A stretch of DNA of 64,000 nucleotides. Source: Xiheimicrobium sp052034585 (GTDB taxonomy: Bacteria > Myxococcota > Myxococcia > Myxococcales > Myxococcaceae). Below, piece after piece: positions 25,327-35,146 of the stretch (its first letter is position 1; the number at the start of each line of letters is the position of its first letter). The stretch covers positions 1 through 64,000 of the forward strand of contig JBPOIJ010000137.1 of NCBI GenBank assembly GCA_052034585.1, in the 5' to 3' direction. The position numbers and the translations under genes are program-made. The notes under the pieces were generated by a model, which was given only the letters and a program-made list of their open reading frames with translations, did not search any database and had not been told where the DNA came from.

Positions 25327-27351
25327 ATGCGCGATCTGAAGAACCACCAGCCGTCGATCGAAGCCCCCACCAAGTGGATGCGGGTGCGCGTCTCGCTCGT
25401 CGGCGTCGTCTTCGTCACCATGCTCGGCGGCATGTTCGCGCGCGCGGTGAATCTGCAGATCCACCAGCGCGAACGGCTCCAGGGCATGGCGGAGGATCAG
25501 TACCTGCGCGAGCTCGAGATTCCCGCACGGCGCGGAGACATCTTCGATCGCCGAGGCACGCCGCTCGCGCAGAGCGTCGACGTGGACTCGATCTGGGTCG
25601 ACCCGACGATGCTCGCCGACCCGCGCGACACCGCGAAGAAGCTCGCCAAGCTGCTCGGCGTCGATCAGAAGGAACTGCTCGAGCGCTTCGCCAAGGGCCG
25701 CCGCTTCGTGTGGGTGAAGCGTCAGGTGACCCAGGCCGAGGCGGACAAGGTGAAGCAGCTGGCGCTTCCCGGGTTTGGCTACGCGAAGGAGCCGCGCCGC
25801 TTCTACCCGCAGCGGGAACTCGCCGCGCACGTGATCGGCATGGTCGGCACCGAGGCGCACGGCCTCGACGGCCTCGAGCTGTCCTTCGAAGACGAGCTGT
25901 CGGGTGACGCGGCGAAGCGCTCGTCCGTGCGAGACGCGAAGGGCCGCAAGGTGCTCACCAACGGCGTCGAAGATCCCCTCGCGCGGCAGGGCGCCTCGTT
26001 GACGCTGACCCTCGATCGGCACCTCCAGTACGTCACCGAGAAGGCGCTCCTCAAGGCGGTCGACGACGCGAAGGCCGTCGCTGGCATGGCGGTGGTGATG
26101 GACCCGAAGACCGGCGAGCTGCTCGCGATCGCCAACGCGCCGCGCTTCAACCCCAACACGCCGAAAGAGGTGACCGAGGATTCGCTCCGCAACCGCGCGG
26201 TGACCGATGGTTTCGAGCCGGGCTCGACCTTCAAGTCCTTCGTGATCGCCCGGGCCCTCGAGGACAAGGTGATCTCCGAGCAGACCCAGTTCTTCTGCGA
26301 GAACGGCAGCTACGTCGTCGGCCGCCACACGATCCACGACACCCACCCCCACGGGAACCTGGATCCCAAGGGCATTCTCCAGGTCTCCTCGAACATCTGT
26401 GCCGCGAAGGTCGGGCAGAAGCTCGGGCGCGAGACCCTCGTCGACACCTTCCAGCGGTTCGGCTTCGCCGAGCGCGTCGGCCTCGGGCTGCCCGGTGAGG
26501 TGAAGGGCATGCTCCCGTTCCCTCGCGCCGAGATCACCTTGGCGACCCAGAGCTTCGGCCAAGGCGTGACGGCGTCTCCGCTCCAGGTGACCGCTGCGTA
26601 CGCCGCGATCGCCAACAAGGGCATGCTGATGAAGCCGTACCTCGTCTCGAAGGTGGTCGACCCCGACGGAGTCGTGCTGCTCGAGAACAAGCCCATCGAG
26701 GTGCGCCGCACGATCGCGCCGAAGACCGCGACGACGATCATCTCCATGCTCGAGTCGGTGGTCGAGAAGGGCGGAACGGCGCCCAAGGCACGGCTCGAGG
26801 CGTACCGAGTGGCTGGAAAGACTGGCACCGCGCAGAAGGCCGACCCGGTCGCGAAGGGCTACTCGGACAAGTACTTCGCCAGCTTCGTCGGAATGGTGCC
26901 CGCCGAGGACCCGCGGGTGGTGATCGGCGTCTTCATCGACGAGCCGAAGACGGACATCTACGGCGGTCCCCTCGCCGGCCCGGCCTTCAAGGAGATCGCC
27001 GAAGCCGCGATGACGCACCTGGCGGTTCCTCCCTCTCGTGCGGTGCCGGTGCAGCCGGTGGCAGTGGCGGCGAAGCCCGAGCCGGTGTCGGCGAAGTCTC
27101 CAGTCGTCGCGGCGATCGAGCGGCTCGAGGCCGTCACCGATGCCCCAGTCGAAGGCGCCGTCCGGGTGCCGAACCTCACCGGACAGCCGGGGCGTGACGC
27201 GGTGAAAGAAGCGCTCACTGCGTCATTGGAGCCACGGATCATCGGCAGTGGACGCGTCATCGCCCAGCGTCCCGCCGCAGGAAGCCTCGTCGAGAAGGGC
27301 GCCCGCATCACCTTGGAGCTGGCAGGCAACTTGCCCTCCCTCACCCGTTGA
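25327..27351 (+). CDS. ftsI: Septal peptidoglycan transpeptidase FtsI/PBP with PASTA
   Basis: 674 aa class B penicillin-binding protein. N-terminal membrane anchor (about 20-40), dimerisation domain with RRGDIFDRRGTPLA (69-81), then the transpeptidase: STFK with catalytic Ser300, SSN at 354-356, KTG at 498-500. A C-terminal PASTA domain (about 616-668, VRVPNLTGQPGRDA to ITLEL) is present, which E. coli FtsI lacks but Bacillus SpoVD and many Myxococcota have. It cross-links septal peptidoglycan with FtsW. Confidence 0.95.
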   Translation: MRDLKNHQPSIEAPTKWMRVRVSLVGVVFVTMLGGMFARAVNLQIHQRERLQGMAEDQYLRELEIPARRGDIFDRRGTPLAQSVDVDSIWVDPTMLADPRDTAKKLAKLLGVDQKELLERFAKGRRFVWVKRQVTQAEADKVKQLALPGFGYAKEPRRFYPQRELAAHVIGMVGTEAHGLDGLELSFEDELSGDAAKRSSVRDAKGRKVLTNGVEDPLARQGASLTLTLDRHLQYVTEKALLKAVDDAKAVAGMAVVMDPKTGELLAIANAPRFNPNTPKEVTEDSLRNRAVTDGFEPGSTFKSFVIARALEDKVISEQTQFFCENGSYVVGRHTIHDTHPHGNLDPKGILQVSSNICAAKVGQKLGRETLVDTFQRFGFAERVGLGLPGEVKGMLPFPRAEITLATQSFGQGVTASPLQVTAAYAAIANKGMLMKPYLVSKVVDPDGVVLLENKPIEVRRTIAPKTATTIISMLESVVEKGGTAPKARLEAYRVAGKTGTAQKADPVAKGYSDKYFASFVGMVPAEDPRVVIGVFIDEPKTDIYGGPLAGPAFKEIAEAAMTHLAVPPSRAVPVQPVAVAAKPEPVSAKSPVVAAIERLEAVTDAPVEGAVRVPNLTGQPGRDAVKEALTASLEPRIIGSGRVIAQRPAAGSLVEKGARITLELAGNLPSLTR

Positions 27352-27383
27352 AGGCCCGGACGCCGCGGCCAGAAGGACACGAG

Positions 27384-28877
27384 ATGAAGATCACCGAAGT
27401 GCTCGCAGGAGTTGGAACCGAGCCCGTGGCCTCTTCGAAGGCGAAGGTGGACATCACCGGCGTGTCGACCGACTCGCGAACGGTGAAGCAGGGCGATCTC
27501 TTCGTCGCCGTTCCCGGGTCGACCGCCGATGGAACGCAGTTCGTTCGCCAGGCCGTCGAGAAGGGCGCCATCGCGGTGATCTCGGAGAAGCCGGTGCCGG
27601 GGCTGTCGGTGCCGCTCTTCATCACCCCGTCGGCGCGCAAGGCCGTCGCCCTCGTCGCCGGCAACTTCTACGGGAACCCTGCGCGCGAGCTCTCGCTGCT
27701 CGGCATCACCGGCACCAACGGCAAGACGACGACCGCCTGGCTGCTCGAGAGCATCATGACGGCGGGCGGCTCGGTCTGCGGCCTCTTCGGCACCATCGAG
27801 GTTCGTTTCCAGGGAACCAAGCGCGTGCCGACGCACACCACGCCGGATCCCATTCAGCTCCATCACACCTTCCGCGAGATGCTCGACGCGGGCTGCGACA
27901 CGGTGGTGATGGAGGTCTCGAGCCACGCGCTGATGCAGGAACGGGTTCACGGCCTCACCTTCCGCGCGGCGGGCTTCACCAACCTCTCCCGCGATCACCT
28001 GGACTTCCACAAGGACATGGAGTCGTACTTCCAGGCGAAGCGGAAGCTGTTCACCGAGAACCTCTCGCCGGGCGGCGTGGCGGTGGTGAACGGCGACGAC
28101 ACCTACACCAACCGCATCTACAGCGAGCTGCGCGGGCAGAAGCGCATGGCGTGGAAGTTCTCGCGCGCGGGAAACGGCGAGGTGAGCTGCGGCTCGGCCG
28201 AGCTGTCGACGAACGGAATCAAGGCGACCCTCAAGACGCCCGCCGGAGACATTCCGATCAAGAGCCAGCTCGTCGGCGCGCACAACCTCGACAACATTCT
28301 CACCGCGACGGGCATCGCGCTCGCGGCGGGTGCGTCACGGCGCGACGTGCAAGACGGCGTGGAGCGAGTCACCCGCGTGCCCGGACGAATGGAGCGTGTG
28401 TCCTCGCGAGGCATCACCGCGCTGGTCGACTACGCGCACACCGACGACGCGCTCACCCGGGCGATCGAGTCGGCGCGGAACGTCACCAAGGGCAAGCTGA
28501 TCGTCGTCTTCGGCTGCGGCGGCGATCGCGACACTGGCAAGCGCCCGTTGATGGGTGAAGCGGCGGCGCAGGCCGATCTGCCGATCGTCACCTCCGACAA
28601 CCCGCGCGGCGAAGATCCCGACGACATCATCTCGGAGATCCTCCCCGGCCTCGAGAAGGGCGGGCTCCGGCGGATGAGCCCCGCGAAGGCGCGGACGGGT
28701 GAGAAGGGCTACCTCGTCGAGGCCGATCGTCGTCAGGCGATCGCCACCGCCGTCTCGCTCGCCAAGGAGAACGACACCATTCTCATCGCGGGCAAGGGGC
28801 ACGAGGCCTACCAGGAACAGAACGGCACCAAGACGCCGTTCGACGATCTCGAGGAGGCGCGCAAGGCCTTGGGCTGA
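27384..28877 (+). CDS. murE: UDP-MurNAc-tripeptide synthetase MurE
   Basis: 497 aa Mur ligase. ATP loop GITGTNGKTTTA (108-119), Mur-ligase EVSSHAL, SRDHLDFH, and the C-terminal DNPR motif in TSDNPRGEDP, which marks meso-diaminopimelate as the added amino acid. Cytoplasmic; third step of the nucleotide-precursor pathway. The ATG at 27384 follows AGAAGGA and was chosen over an upstream start at 27348 that overlaps ftsI. Confidence 0.97.
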   Translation: MKITEVLAGVGTEPVASSKAKVDITGVSTDSRTVKQGDLFVAVPGSTADGTQFVRQAVEKGAIAVISEKPVPGLSVPLFITPSARKAVALVAGNFYGNPARELSLLGITGTNGKTTTAWLLESIMTAGGSVCGLFGTIEVRFQGTKRVPTHTTPDPIQLHHTFREMLDAGCDTVVMEVSSHALMQERVHGLTFRAAGFTNLSRDHLDFHKDMESYFQAKRKLFTENLSPGGVAVVNGDDTYTNRIYSELRGQKRMAWKFSRAGNGEVSCGSAELSTNGIKATLKTPAGDIPIKSQLVGAHNLDNILTATGIALAAGASRRDVQDGVERVTRVPGRMERVSSRGITALVDYAHTDDALTRAIESARNVTKGKLIVVFGCGGDRDTGKRPLMGEAAAQADLPIVTSDNPRGEDPDDIISEILPGLEKGGLRRMSPAKARTGEKGYLVEADRRQAIATAVSLAKENDTILIAGKGHEAYQEQNGTKTPFDDLEEARKALG

Positions 28878-28890
28878 ACGCGAACCGATC

Positions 28891-30291
28891 ATGGCGGTGC
28901 GATTTTCCGACTCTCAGGTGTGTGACGCGACGGGCGCGAAGCGGACGCGGGAAGGTCCTCGCGCCTCGTTCGACGCGATCTGCACCGACAGCCGGGAGAT
29001 CGTGAAGGGCTGCCTCTTCGTCGCGCTCGAAGGAGAGCGGTTCGACGCGCACGAGTTCCTCGGGAAGGCGATCGATGCCGGCGCGGCCGGCGTGATCATC
29101 AAGGCGGGGAAGGGCAAGGGCCTCGAGGGCAAGGACGCGGCGGTCTTCGAGGTCGACGACACGCTCCACGCGCTCGGCCGGCTCGGGCGCGCGCATCGCG
29201 ATCGCTTCTCCTTTCCCATTGGCGCGGTCACTGGTTCGAATGGGAAGACGACGACGAAGGAGCTGATCGCGTCGATCCTCCAGACGCGCGGGCCGACGTT
29301 GAAGACGCACGGCAACTTGAACAACGAGGTCGGGGTTCCGCTGACGCTCTTCGGTCTCGAGCCCCGGCACGTGGCCGCGATCATCGAGATGGGAATGAAC
29401 CACCCGGGTGAGATTTCGCGCCTCACCGACATCGCTCGGCCAGCCGCGGGTCTCATCACGGTGGTCCAGCCGGCGCACCTCGAGGGCTGCGGATCGATCG
29501 AAGGCGTCGCCAACGCCAAGGGTGAGCTCTTCGCTGGGCTCAGCCCGCGGGCGATCGCGGTGGTGAACCTCGATGACGCGCGGGTGGCGGGGCAGGCTGC
29601 GCGCGCGAAGGGCCCCAAGCTCACCTTCGGCCGTGACGCGAAGGCCGACGTGCGGCTCGCCTCGGTCTCGATGCAGGGCAGGGAAGGGCTCTCGCTCTCG
29701 CTCGTCGTAGGCGGCCAGCCGGTGACCGTGGCGCTTCGGCTCGTCGGTGATCACAACGCGATGAACGCGACGGGCGCCTTCGCGATGGGGCTCGCGCTCG
29801 GCTACTCGCCCGACGAGTGCGTGCGTGGGCTCGAGTCGGCTCAAGCGCACGCGCGACGGCTGCAGATCCTCGACGCCCCCAACGGGGTGACGGTCGTCGA
29901 CGACTGTTACAACGCGAACCCCGCCTCGATGACGGCAGCGCTGGAGACCCTCACCTCGCTCGCCTCACGTGGCCGGGCGGTGGCGGTCCTGGGCGACATG
30001 CTCGAGCTCGGCGCCGAAGAAGCGCAGGCGCACACCCAGATGGGCGTCACCGCCTCCGATCGCGCGCAGCTCGTCGCCTTCTTCGGCCCGCGAATGAAGG
30101 CGGCCCACGCGCAGGCGGTGAAGCGGCTCGGCGGCGCGGCGGTGCACTTCGACGACGTCGCCAAGCTGAACGAGTGGCTCTCCCACGAGCTGCGCTCGGG
30201 TGACGTGGTGTTGGTGAAAGGCAGTCGCGGCATGAAGTTGGAGCGGGTCGTCGAAGCGTTGACCGGGCAGCAGGCCTCGGGAGGTCACTGA
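28891..30291 (+). CDS. murF: UDP-MurNAc-pentapeptide synthetase MurF
   Basis: 466 aa. ATP loop AVTGSNGKTTTK, THGNLNNEVGVPLTL, IIEMGMNHPGEI and DDCYNANPASM are MurF signatures; it adds D-Ala-D-Ala to the UDP-MurNAc-tripeptide. The ATG at 28891 lies 13 bp after murE. The stop overlaps the mraY start (TGATG). No ddl gene is present in this cluster, so the D-Ala-D-Ala ligase must be encoded elsewhere. Confidence 0.96.
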   Translation: MAVRFSDSQVCDATGAKRTREGPRASFDAICTDSREIVKGCLFVALEGERFDAHEFLGKAIDAGAAGVIIKAGKGKGLEGKDAAVFEVDDTLHALGRLGRAHRDRFSFPIGAVTGSNGKTTTKELIASILQTRGPTLKTHGNLNNEVGVPLTLFGLEPRHVAAIIEMGMNHPGEISRLTDIARPAAGLITVVQPAHLEGCGSIEGVANAKGELFAGLSPRAIAVVNLDDARVAGQAARAKGPKLTFGRDAKADVRLASVSMQGREGLSLSLVVGGQPVTVALRLVGDHNAMNATGAFAMGLALGYSPDECVRGLESAQAHARRLQILDAPNGVTVVDDCYNANPASMTAALETLTSLASRGRAVAVLGDMLELGAEEAQAHTQMGVTASDRAQLVAFFGPRMKAAHAQAVKRLGGAAVHFDDVAKLNEWLSHELRSGDVVLVKGSRGMKLERVVEALTGQQASGGH

Positions 30292-31457
30292 TGCTCTACC
30301 TCCTCTACGAGTGGGCGAAGGACGGCGAGGCGGCGCGCTACCTCAACTTCCTGCGCTACCCGACCTTCCGCATCGTTGCGGCCTTCGTCGCGTCACTCGG
30401 CATCGGCATGTTGATCGGCCCGGCGCTGATCGAGCGGTTGCGCATCGCGCAGTACGGCATCTCGAACGTCCGCGAAGACACGCCCGAGTCGCACCAGAAG
30501 AAGAAGGGCACCCCGACGCTCGGTGGTTCGCTGATCCTCCTCGGGATCTTCCTCGGCACCTTGCTCTTCGCCGATCTGCGCAGCCGCGTCGTGCTCGTCG
30601 CGCTCCTGATGACCGCCGGCTACGGCTTCACCGGCTTCCTCGACGACTGGCTCAAGCTCTCCAAGCGCAACTCGAAGGGGCTCCCTGGTCGGTACAAGAT
30701 CGTGCTCCAGACGGCGTTCTTCCTCATCGGCGTCTTCGGGCTGATGACCGATTGGACGGGCGGCTCGCCGCACCTGCTGATCGAGACGAAGCTGACGGTG
30801 CCGTTCATTCCGACGCGCTACGCGAACCCCGATCTCGGCTGGCTCTACGTCGTCTTCGCCTGGATCGTGGTGGTGGGAACGTCGAACGCGGTGAACATGA
30901 CCGACGGGCTCGACGGGCTCGCGATCGCGCCGTCCATCGTCGCCTCGGCCGTCTTCGGAGTGCTCTGTTACGTCGCCGGCACCTCGGTGGAGATCGCCGA
31001 CTACGCGACGGTGAACGGGGTCAAACAGCTCGTGAGCGTGCCGGTGTTTCAGTACCTCGGCATCGCGAAGGTCGAAGGCGGCGCGGAGCTGGCGGTGTTC
31101 TGCGCGGCGATCATGGGCTCGGGCATCAGCTTCCTCTGGTTCAACGCCTACCCGGCCAGCGTCTTCATGGGCGACGTGGGCTCGCTCGCGCTCGGCGGCG
31201 CTCTCGGCTCGATCGCGATGCTCAGCAAGAACGAGCTCGTCAGCGCCATCATTCACGGGGTGTTCCTCGCCGAGATCCTCTCGGTGATGATCCAGGTCAC
31301 CAGCTTCAAGACGACCGGCAAGCGCGTCTTCAAGATGGCGCCGCTTCACCACCACTACGAGAAGTCCGGCATGTCGGAGACGAAGATCGTCATCCGCTTC
31401 TGGATCGTCTCGCTCCTGCTCGGCGGCGTGGCGCTCGCGTCGCTCAAGTTGAGGTAA
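30291..31457 (+). CDS. mraY: Phospho-MurNAc-pentapeptide transferase MraY
   Basis: 388 aa polytopic membrane enzyme making lipid I on undecaprenyl phosphate. Motifs: GTPTLGG (in KKKGTPTLGGSL), GFLDDWLKL with the catalytic Asp pair, NAVNMTDGLDGLA, FNAYPASVFMGDVGSLALGG and APLHHHYEKSG (Mg and substrate residues). Length and about ten membrane helices fit the family. It shares one base with murF. Confidence 0.97.
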   Translation: MLYLLYEWAKDGEAARYLNFLRYPTFRIVAAFVASLGIGMLIGPALIERLRIAQYGISNVREDTPESHQKKKGTPTLGGSLILLGIFLGTLLFADLRSRVVLVALLMTAGYGFTGFLDDWLKLSKRNSKGLPGRYKIVLQTAFFLIGVFGLMTDWTGGSPHLLIETKLTVPFIPTRYANPDLGWLYVVFAWIVVVGTSNAVNMTDGLDGLAIAPSIVASAVFGVLCYVAGTSVEIADYATVNGVKQLVSVPVFQYLGIAKVEGGAELAVFCAAIMGSGISFLWFNAYPASVFMGDVGSLALGGALGSIAMLSKNELVSAIIHGVFLAEILSVMIQVTSFKTTGKRVFKMAPLHHHYEKSGMSETKIVIRFWIVSLLLGGVALASLKLR

Positions 31458-31463
31458 CCGGCC

Positions 31464-32819
31464 ATGGCGCAGCTCGACGGAAAGCACTTCGTCGTGATCG
31501 GGCTCGGGAAGAGCGGCGTGGGCGCGTGTGGCCTGCTGCTCAACCGCGGCGCGCGCGTCACCGCCTTCGACGAGAACGAGAAGGCGACCTCGCCGTTCAC
31601 CTCCGAGCGCTTCACCTTGAAGAAGGGTGCGCTGCCCGAGCGTTTCTGGGAAGGCGCGGAGGCGGTGGTGGTGTCGCCCGGCGTGCCGCTCTCGAAGCCC
31701 GAGCTCGTCGCCGCGAAGCAGGCCGGCGCGGTGCTCTACGGAGAGATCGAGCTCGCCTGGAGATTTCGCCCGGCTGGCTCGGGCCCGATGTTCGGCATCA
31801 CCGGGACGAACGGGAAGAGCACGACGACGGCGCTCCTCGGTGAGCTGATGACGCGGCACCAGCCGAACACCTTCGTCGGTGGAAACCTCGGCACCGCGCT
31901 CACCCGGGCCTACGAAGATCCGTCGCGGCCGCCGTACGCCGCGCACGTCGTCGAACTCTCGTCCTTCCAGCTCGAAGGCATCATCGACGCCTCGTTCCAG
32001 GGCGCGGCGATCTTGAACCTCACCCCCGATCACCTCGATCGCTACGACTCGCACGAGACGTACGGGCTCGCGAAGCAGCGCATCTTCTCGACCCAACCGA
32101 CCAAGGGCTTCGCGGTGGTGAACGCCGACGACGCGCACGTCGTTCGTTTGGGCAAGGCGGCGCGCTGCCCGCTCTATGGCTTCACGACCGACCCGATGCG
32201 AACGAGCGCGGGCTTCGCCGGGCTCGTGCAGGGCGGAGACTCGAAGTTCGCCTTCGGCTTTGGCGACAAGTCGCTCTTCTTCCTCCGCAACCGGGCGCTC
32301 CGCGGCAAGCACAACCTCGAGAACGCGATGGCCGCGGCGCTGATGGCGCACCTCGCGGGCGTTCCGGCGAAGACGATTCAAGAAGGGCTCGACGCGTTTC
32401 CTGGGCTGCCGCACCGAATGGAGTTCGTTCGCGACCTCGACGGCGTGGAGTGGCTCAACGACTCGAAGGCGACCAACGTCGACTCGTCGCTCGTCGCCCT
32501 CAACGCGCTGCCGGGCCGCATCTGGCTCATCGCTGGCGGGAAGGGCAAGGGCGCGCCGTACGAGCCGATGGTCGCAGCGGCCAAGGGCAAGGTGCTCGGC
32601 GTGCTCACCATCGGAAAGGACGCGCCAGCCATCGCCGCGGCGTTCTCCCAATTCCCCGTGCACGGCTGCGAGACGATCGAGGTCGCGGTGAAGAAGGCCC
32701 ACTCGCTCGCGACGAAGGGCGACGTGGTGCTGCTCTCTCCGGCCTGCGCGTCCTACGACCAGTTCAATCACTTCGAACACCGCGGCGACGTCTTCAAGTC
32801 GCTGGTGAGGAGCCTCTGA
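31464..32819 (+). CDS. murD: UDP-MurNAc-L-alanine:D-glutamate ligase MurD
   Basis: 451 aa. N-terminal Rossmann domain (VVIGLGKSGVGACGLLL), ATP loop FGITGTNGKSTTTALLGEL, ELSSFQLEG, NLTPDHLDRY and the C-terminal WLNDSKATNVDSS are MurD hallmarks. It adds D-Glu in the cytoplasm. It lies 6 bp after mraY and 3 bp before ftsW. Confidence 0.97.
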   Translation: MAQLDGKHFVVIGLGKSGVGACGLLLNRGARVTAFDENEKATSPFTSERFTLKKGALPERFWEGAEAVVVSPGVPLSKPELVAAKQAGAVLYGEIELAWRFRPAGSGPMFGITGTNGKSTTTALLGELMTRHQPNTFVGGNLGTALTRAYEDPSRPPYAAHVVELSSFQLEGIIDASFQGAAILNLTPDHLDRYDSHETYGLAKQRIFSTQPTKGFAVVNADDAHVVRLGKAARCPLYGFTTDPMRTSAGFAGLVQGGDSKFAFGFGDKSLFFLRNRALRGKHNLENAMAAALMAHLAGVPAKTIQEGLDAFPGLPHRMEFVRDLDGVEWLNDSKATNVDSSLVALNALPGRIWLIAGGKGKGAPYEPMVAAAKGKVLGVLTIGKDAPAIAAAFSQFPVHGCETIEVAVKKAHSLATKGDVVLLSPACASYDQFNHFEHRGDVFKSLVRSL

Positions 32820-32822
32820 TTC

Positions 32823-34004
32823 ATGAACGACTCCAAGCGCGCCTCCATCGCGTACGACCCGATCCTCCTCGCGGCGATCTTCGGCCTCGTCGGCTTCGGG
32901 TTGGTGATGGTCTATTCGTCGAGCGCGATCACCGCGCAGGACAAGCTCGGTGACAGCTTCTTCTTCCTGAAGCGGCAGAGCTTCGCGGCGGCGCTCGGGC
33001 TCGTCGCGATGGCGGTGTCGATGAAGCTCGGCTACCGGAAGATGGCGCGGCTCGCGTACCCGCTGTTGATCATCGCGGTGATCCTGCTGCTGCTCGTGCT
33101 GATCCCCGGCCTGGGTACGAAGGTCGGCGGCGCCAAACGGTGGATTCGTTTTCCAGGCGTGTCGATTCAGCCGGCGGAGATCGCGAAGGTCGCCTGGGTG
33201 ATCTACCTCTCGTACTCGCTCGCGAAGAAGCGGGAGAAGGTGAAGCACTTCTCGATCGGCTTCGTTCCGCACTTGGGCATCGCGGCCGTGCTCGTGGCGC
33301 TCTGCATGCTCGAGCCCGACTTCGGCAGCTCGGTCGCGCTGTTGTTCCTCATGTTCGTGATGCTGTTCGCAGCCGGCGCGAAGCTCTCGTGGCTCGTCGG
33401 CTCGGTCTTGGTCGCGATCCCCTTCGCGTACACGGCGATCGCCACGAGCGAGTACCGCATGAAGCGGATCACCGCGTTCCTCGATCCATGGTCGAACCGG
33501 CAGGGCTCGGGCTACCAGGTCGCGGAGTCGCTGATGTCGATCGGCTCCGGTGGGCTCAACGGCCTCGGCCTCGGCGACGGGCGGCAGAAGCTCTTCTTCC
33601 TCCCCGAGGCGCACACCGACTTCATCTTCGCGATCATCGGTGAAGAGCTGGGCCTGCTCGGGGTCGCGGCGCTCATTCTTCTCTATGGCGTCGTGATCTG
33701 GCGTGGTGTGCGCGCGTCGCTCAACGCGACCGAGCCGTTCGGCACCTACCTGGGCCTCGGCATCACCTCGCTCATCGGCTTCCAGGCGGTGGTGAACATG
33801 TCGGTCGCGATGGGCCTGGTGCCGACGAAGGGCCTCACGCTCCCGTTCATCTCGTACGGCGGCAGCTCGCTCATCGTCCTCATGGGCGCGGCGGGCTTGT
33901 TGCTCTCGATCTCCGGCGCGAGCGAAGGCGGCAAGACGCGGGTGAAGGCCGTGAAGGTCTCGAAGGCCGAGCTGCCGATCGGCGGAGCGGAGGCCGCTGC
34001 GTGA
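32823..34004 (+). CDS. ftsW: Septal glycosyltransferase FtsW (SEDS family)
   Basis: 393 aa with about ten membrane helices. SEDS motifs: VMVYSSSAI near the first helix, KRWIRFPGVSIQPAEIAK, the long periplasmic-loop region SGYQVAESLMSIGSGGLNGLGLGDG...LPEAHTDFIFAIIGEELG, and GLTLPFISYGGSSL. FtsW polymerises lipid II at the septum with FtsI. A Ser/Lys-rich cytoplasmic tail follows. The stop overlaps the GTG start of murG. Confidence 0.97.
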   Translation: MNDSKRASIAYDPILLAAIFGLVGFGLVMVYSSSAITAQDKLGDSFFFLKRQSFAAALGLVAMAVSMKLGYRKMARLAYPLLIIAVILLLLVLIPGLGTKVGGAKRWIRFPGVSIQPAEIAKVAWVIYLSYSLAKKREKVKHFSIGFVPHLGIAAVLVALCMLEPDFGSSVALLFLMFVMLFAAGAKLSWLVGSVLVAIPFAYTAIATSEYRMKRITAFLDPWSNRQGSGYQVAESLMSIGSGGLNGLGLGDGRQKLFFLPEAHTDFIFAIIGEELGLLGVAALILLYGVVIWRGVRASLNATEPFGTYLGLGITSLIGFQAVVNMSVAMGLVPTKGLTLPFISYGGSSLIVLMGAAGLLLSISGASEGGKTRVKAVKVSKAELPIGGAEAAA

Positions 34005-35146
34005 GAGTGCTGATCGCCGGCGGCGGCACGGGCGGCCACCTCTTCCCTGGCATCGCGCTGGCGGAAGAGGTCGTCACCCGGCACCCCAAGAACGACGTCG
34101 TCTTCGTGGGCACGAACCGCGGGCTCGAGGCGCGCGTCGTTCCCCAGAACGGCTTCGTCTTCGAGGCGATCACCTCGCGCGGGCTCAAGGGCATGGGGCT
34201 GCTCAAGTTCCTCCTCGGGCTGCTCACCTTGCCGCTCAGCTTCTTCGAAGCCCTGTCGTTGGTGCGCAAGTACAAACCGGACGTGGTGGTGGGTGTCGGC
34301 GGCTATTCGTCGGGGCCGGTGGTGATGGCGGCGTGGCTCTCGGGCGTTCCGACCGCGGTGCAGGAACAGAACGCGCTGCCCGGCGTCACCAACAAGATCC
34401 TCGGCAAGTTCGTGCGCGCCGTCTTCCTCTCCTTCGAGGAGACCAAGCGCTTCTTCGGAGAGAAGAAGACCCACGTGCTGGGCAACCCGATTCGCCGGGC
34501 GCTGCTCGACAACTTCCTCAAGCCGTCGGTCGCGCACGAGAAGTTCGCGGTCTTGATCTTCGGCGGCTCACTCGGCGCGAAGGGCCTCAACGCCCGGGTG
34601 ATCGACGCGCTCCCGCACCTCGCCGCGCGGAAGGACTCGCTCAAGATCGTTCATCAGACCGGGAAGCTCGACCTCGAGACGGTGAAGCAGGCCTACGAGG
34701 GCAAGGGGCTCGATGCCGAGGTGCGCGAGTTCATCGACGACATGAGCGGCGCCTACCTCTCGAGCGATCTCGTCGTCTGCCGCGCGGGAGCGACCACCAT
34801 CGCCGAGCTGACGACCTGCAAGAAGGCGTCGATCCTCGTCCCGTTCCCCTTCGCCACCGACGATCACCAGGCGGTGAACGCGAAGGCCCTCGTCGATGCG
34901 GGCGCCGCGCTCATGTTCCGCGAGGGCGAGCTCACCGGAGAGAAGCTCGCCGCCACGATCCTCGAGCTCGAAGCCGACAAGCCGCGGCTCGAGAAGATGC
35001 AGAAGGCGGCCGGCAATCTGGGGCGCCCGGAGGCCTCGCGGGAGATCGCCGACGTACTCCAGCAGCTCTGTCTCGAGAAGTGGGGCGCGCTCACCGGACA
35101 GAAGCGTGAAGGCGAACCGCTCCGACCGAAGAAGGAAGGCCCATGA
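34001..35146 (+). CDS. murG: UDP-GlcNAc transferase MurG
   Basis: 381 aa GT-B enzyme making lipid II on the inner membrane face. The N-terminal GGGTGGHLFPGIALAEE is the lipid-I-site Gly loop; VGGYSSGPVV, QEQNALPG, GGSLGAKGLN and CRAGATTIAEL with FPFATDDHQ mark donor binding. The GTG start overlaps the ftsW stop. The C-terminal tail is slightly longer than usual, ending in Lys-rich sequence. Confidence 0.97.
   Translation: MRVLIAGGGTGGHLFPGIALAEEVVTRHPKNDVVFVGTNRGLEARVVPQNGFVFEAITSRGLKGMGLLKFLLGLLTLPLSFFEALSLVRKYKPDVVVGVGGYSSGPVVMAAWLSGVPTAVQEQNALPGVTNKILGKFVRAVFLSFEETKRFFGEKKTHVLGNPIRRALLDNFLKPSVAHEKFAVLIFGGSLGAKGLNARVIDALPHLAARKDSLKIVHQTGKLDLETVKQAYEGKGLDAEVREFIDDMSGAYLSSDLVVCRAGATTIAELTTCKKASILVPFPFATDDHQAVNAKALVDAGAALMFREGELTGEKLAATILELEADKPRLEKMQKAAGNLGRPEASREIADVLQQLCLEKWGALTGQKREGEPLRPKKEGP

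Noticed and set aside
30393..33614. 1073-codon minus-strand open frame across mraY, murD and ftsW
   Set aside because: Low-complexity Arg/Glu/His composition typical of an antisense frame in high-GC DNA; the plus strand encodes three clear cell-wall proteins.
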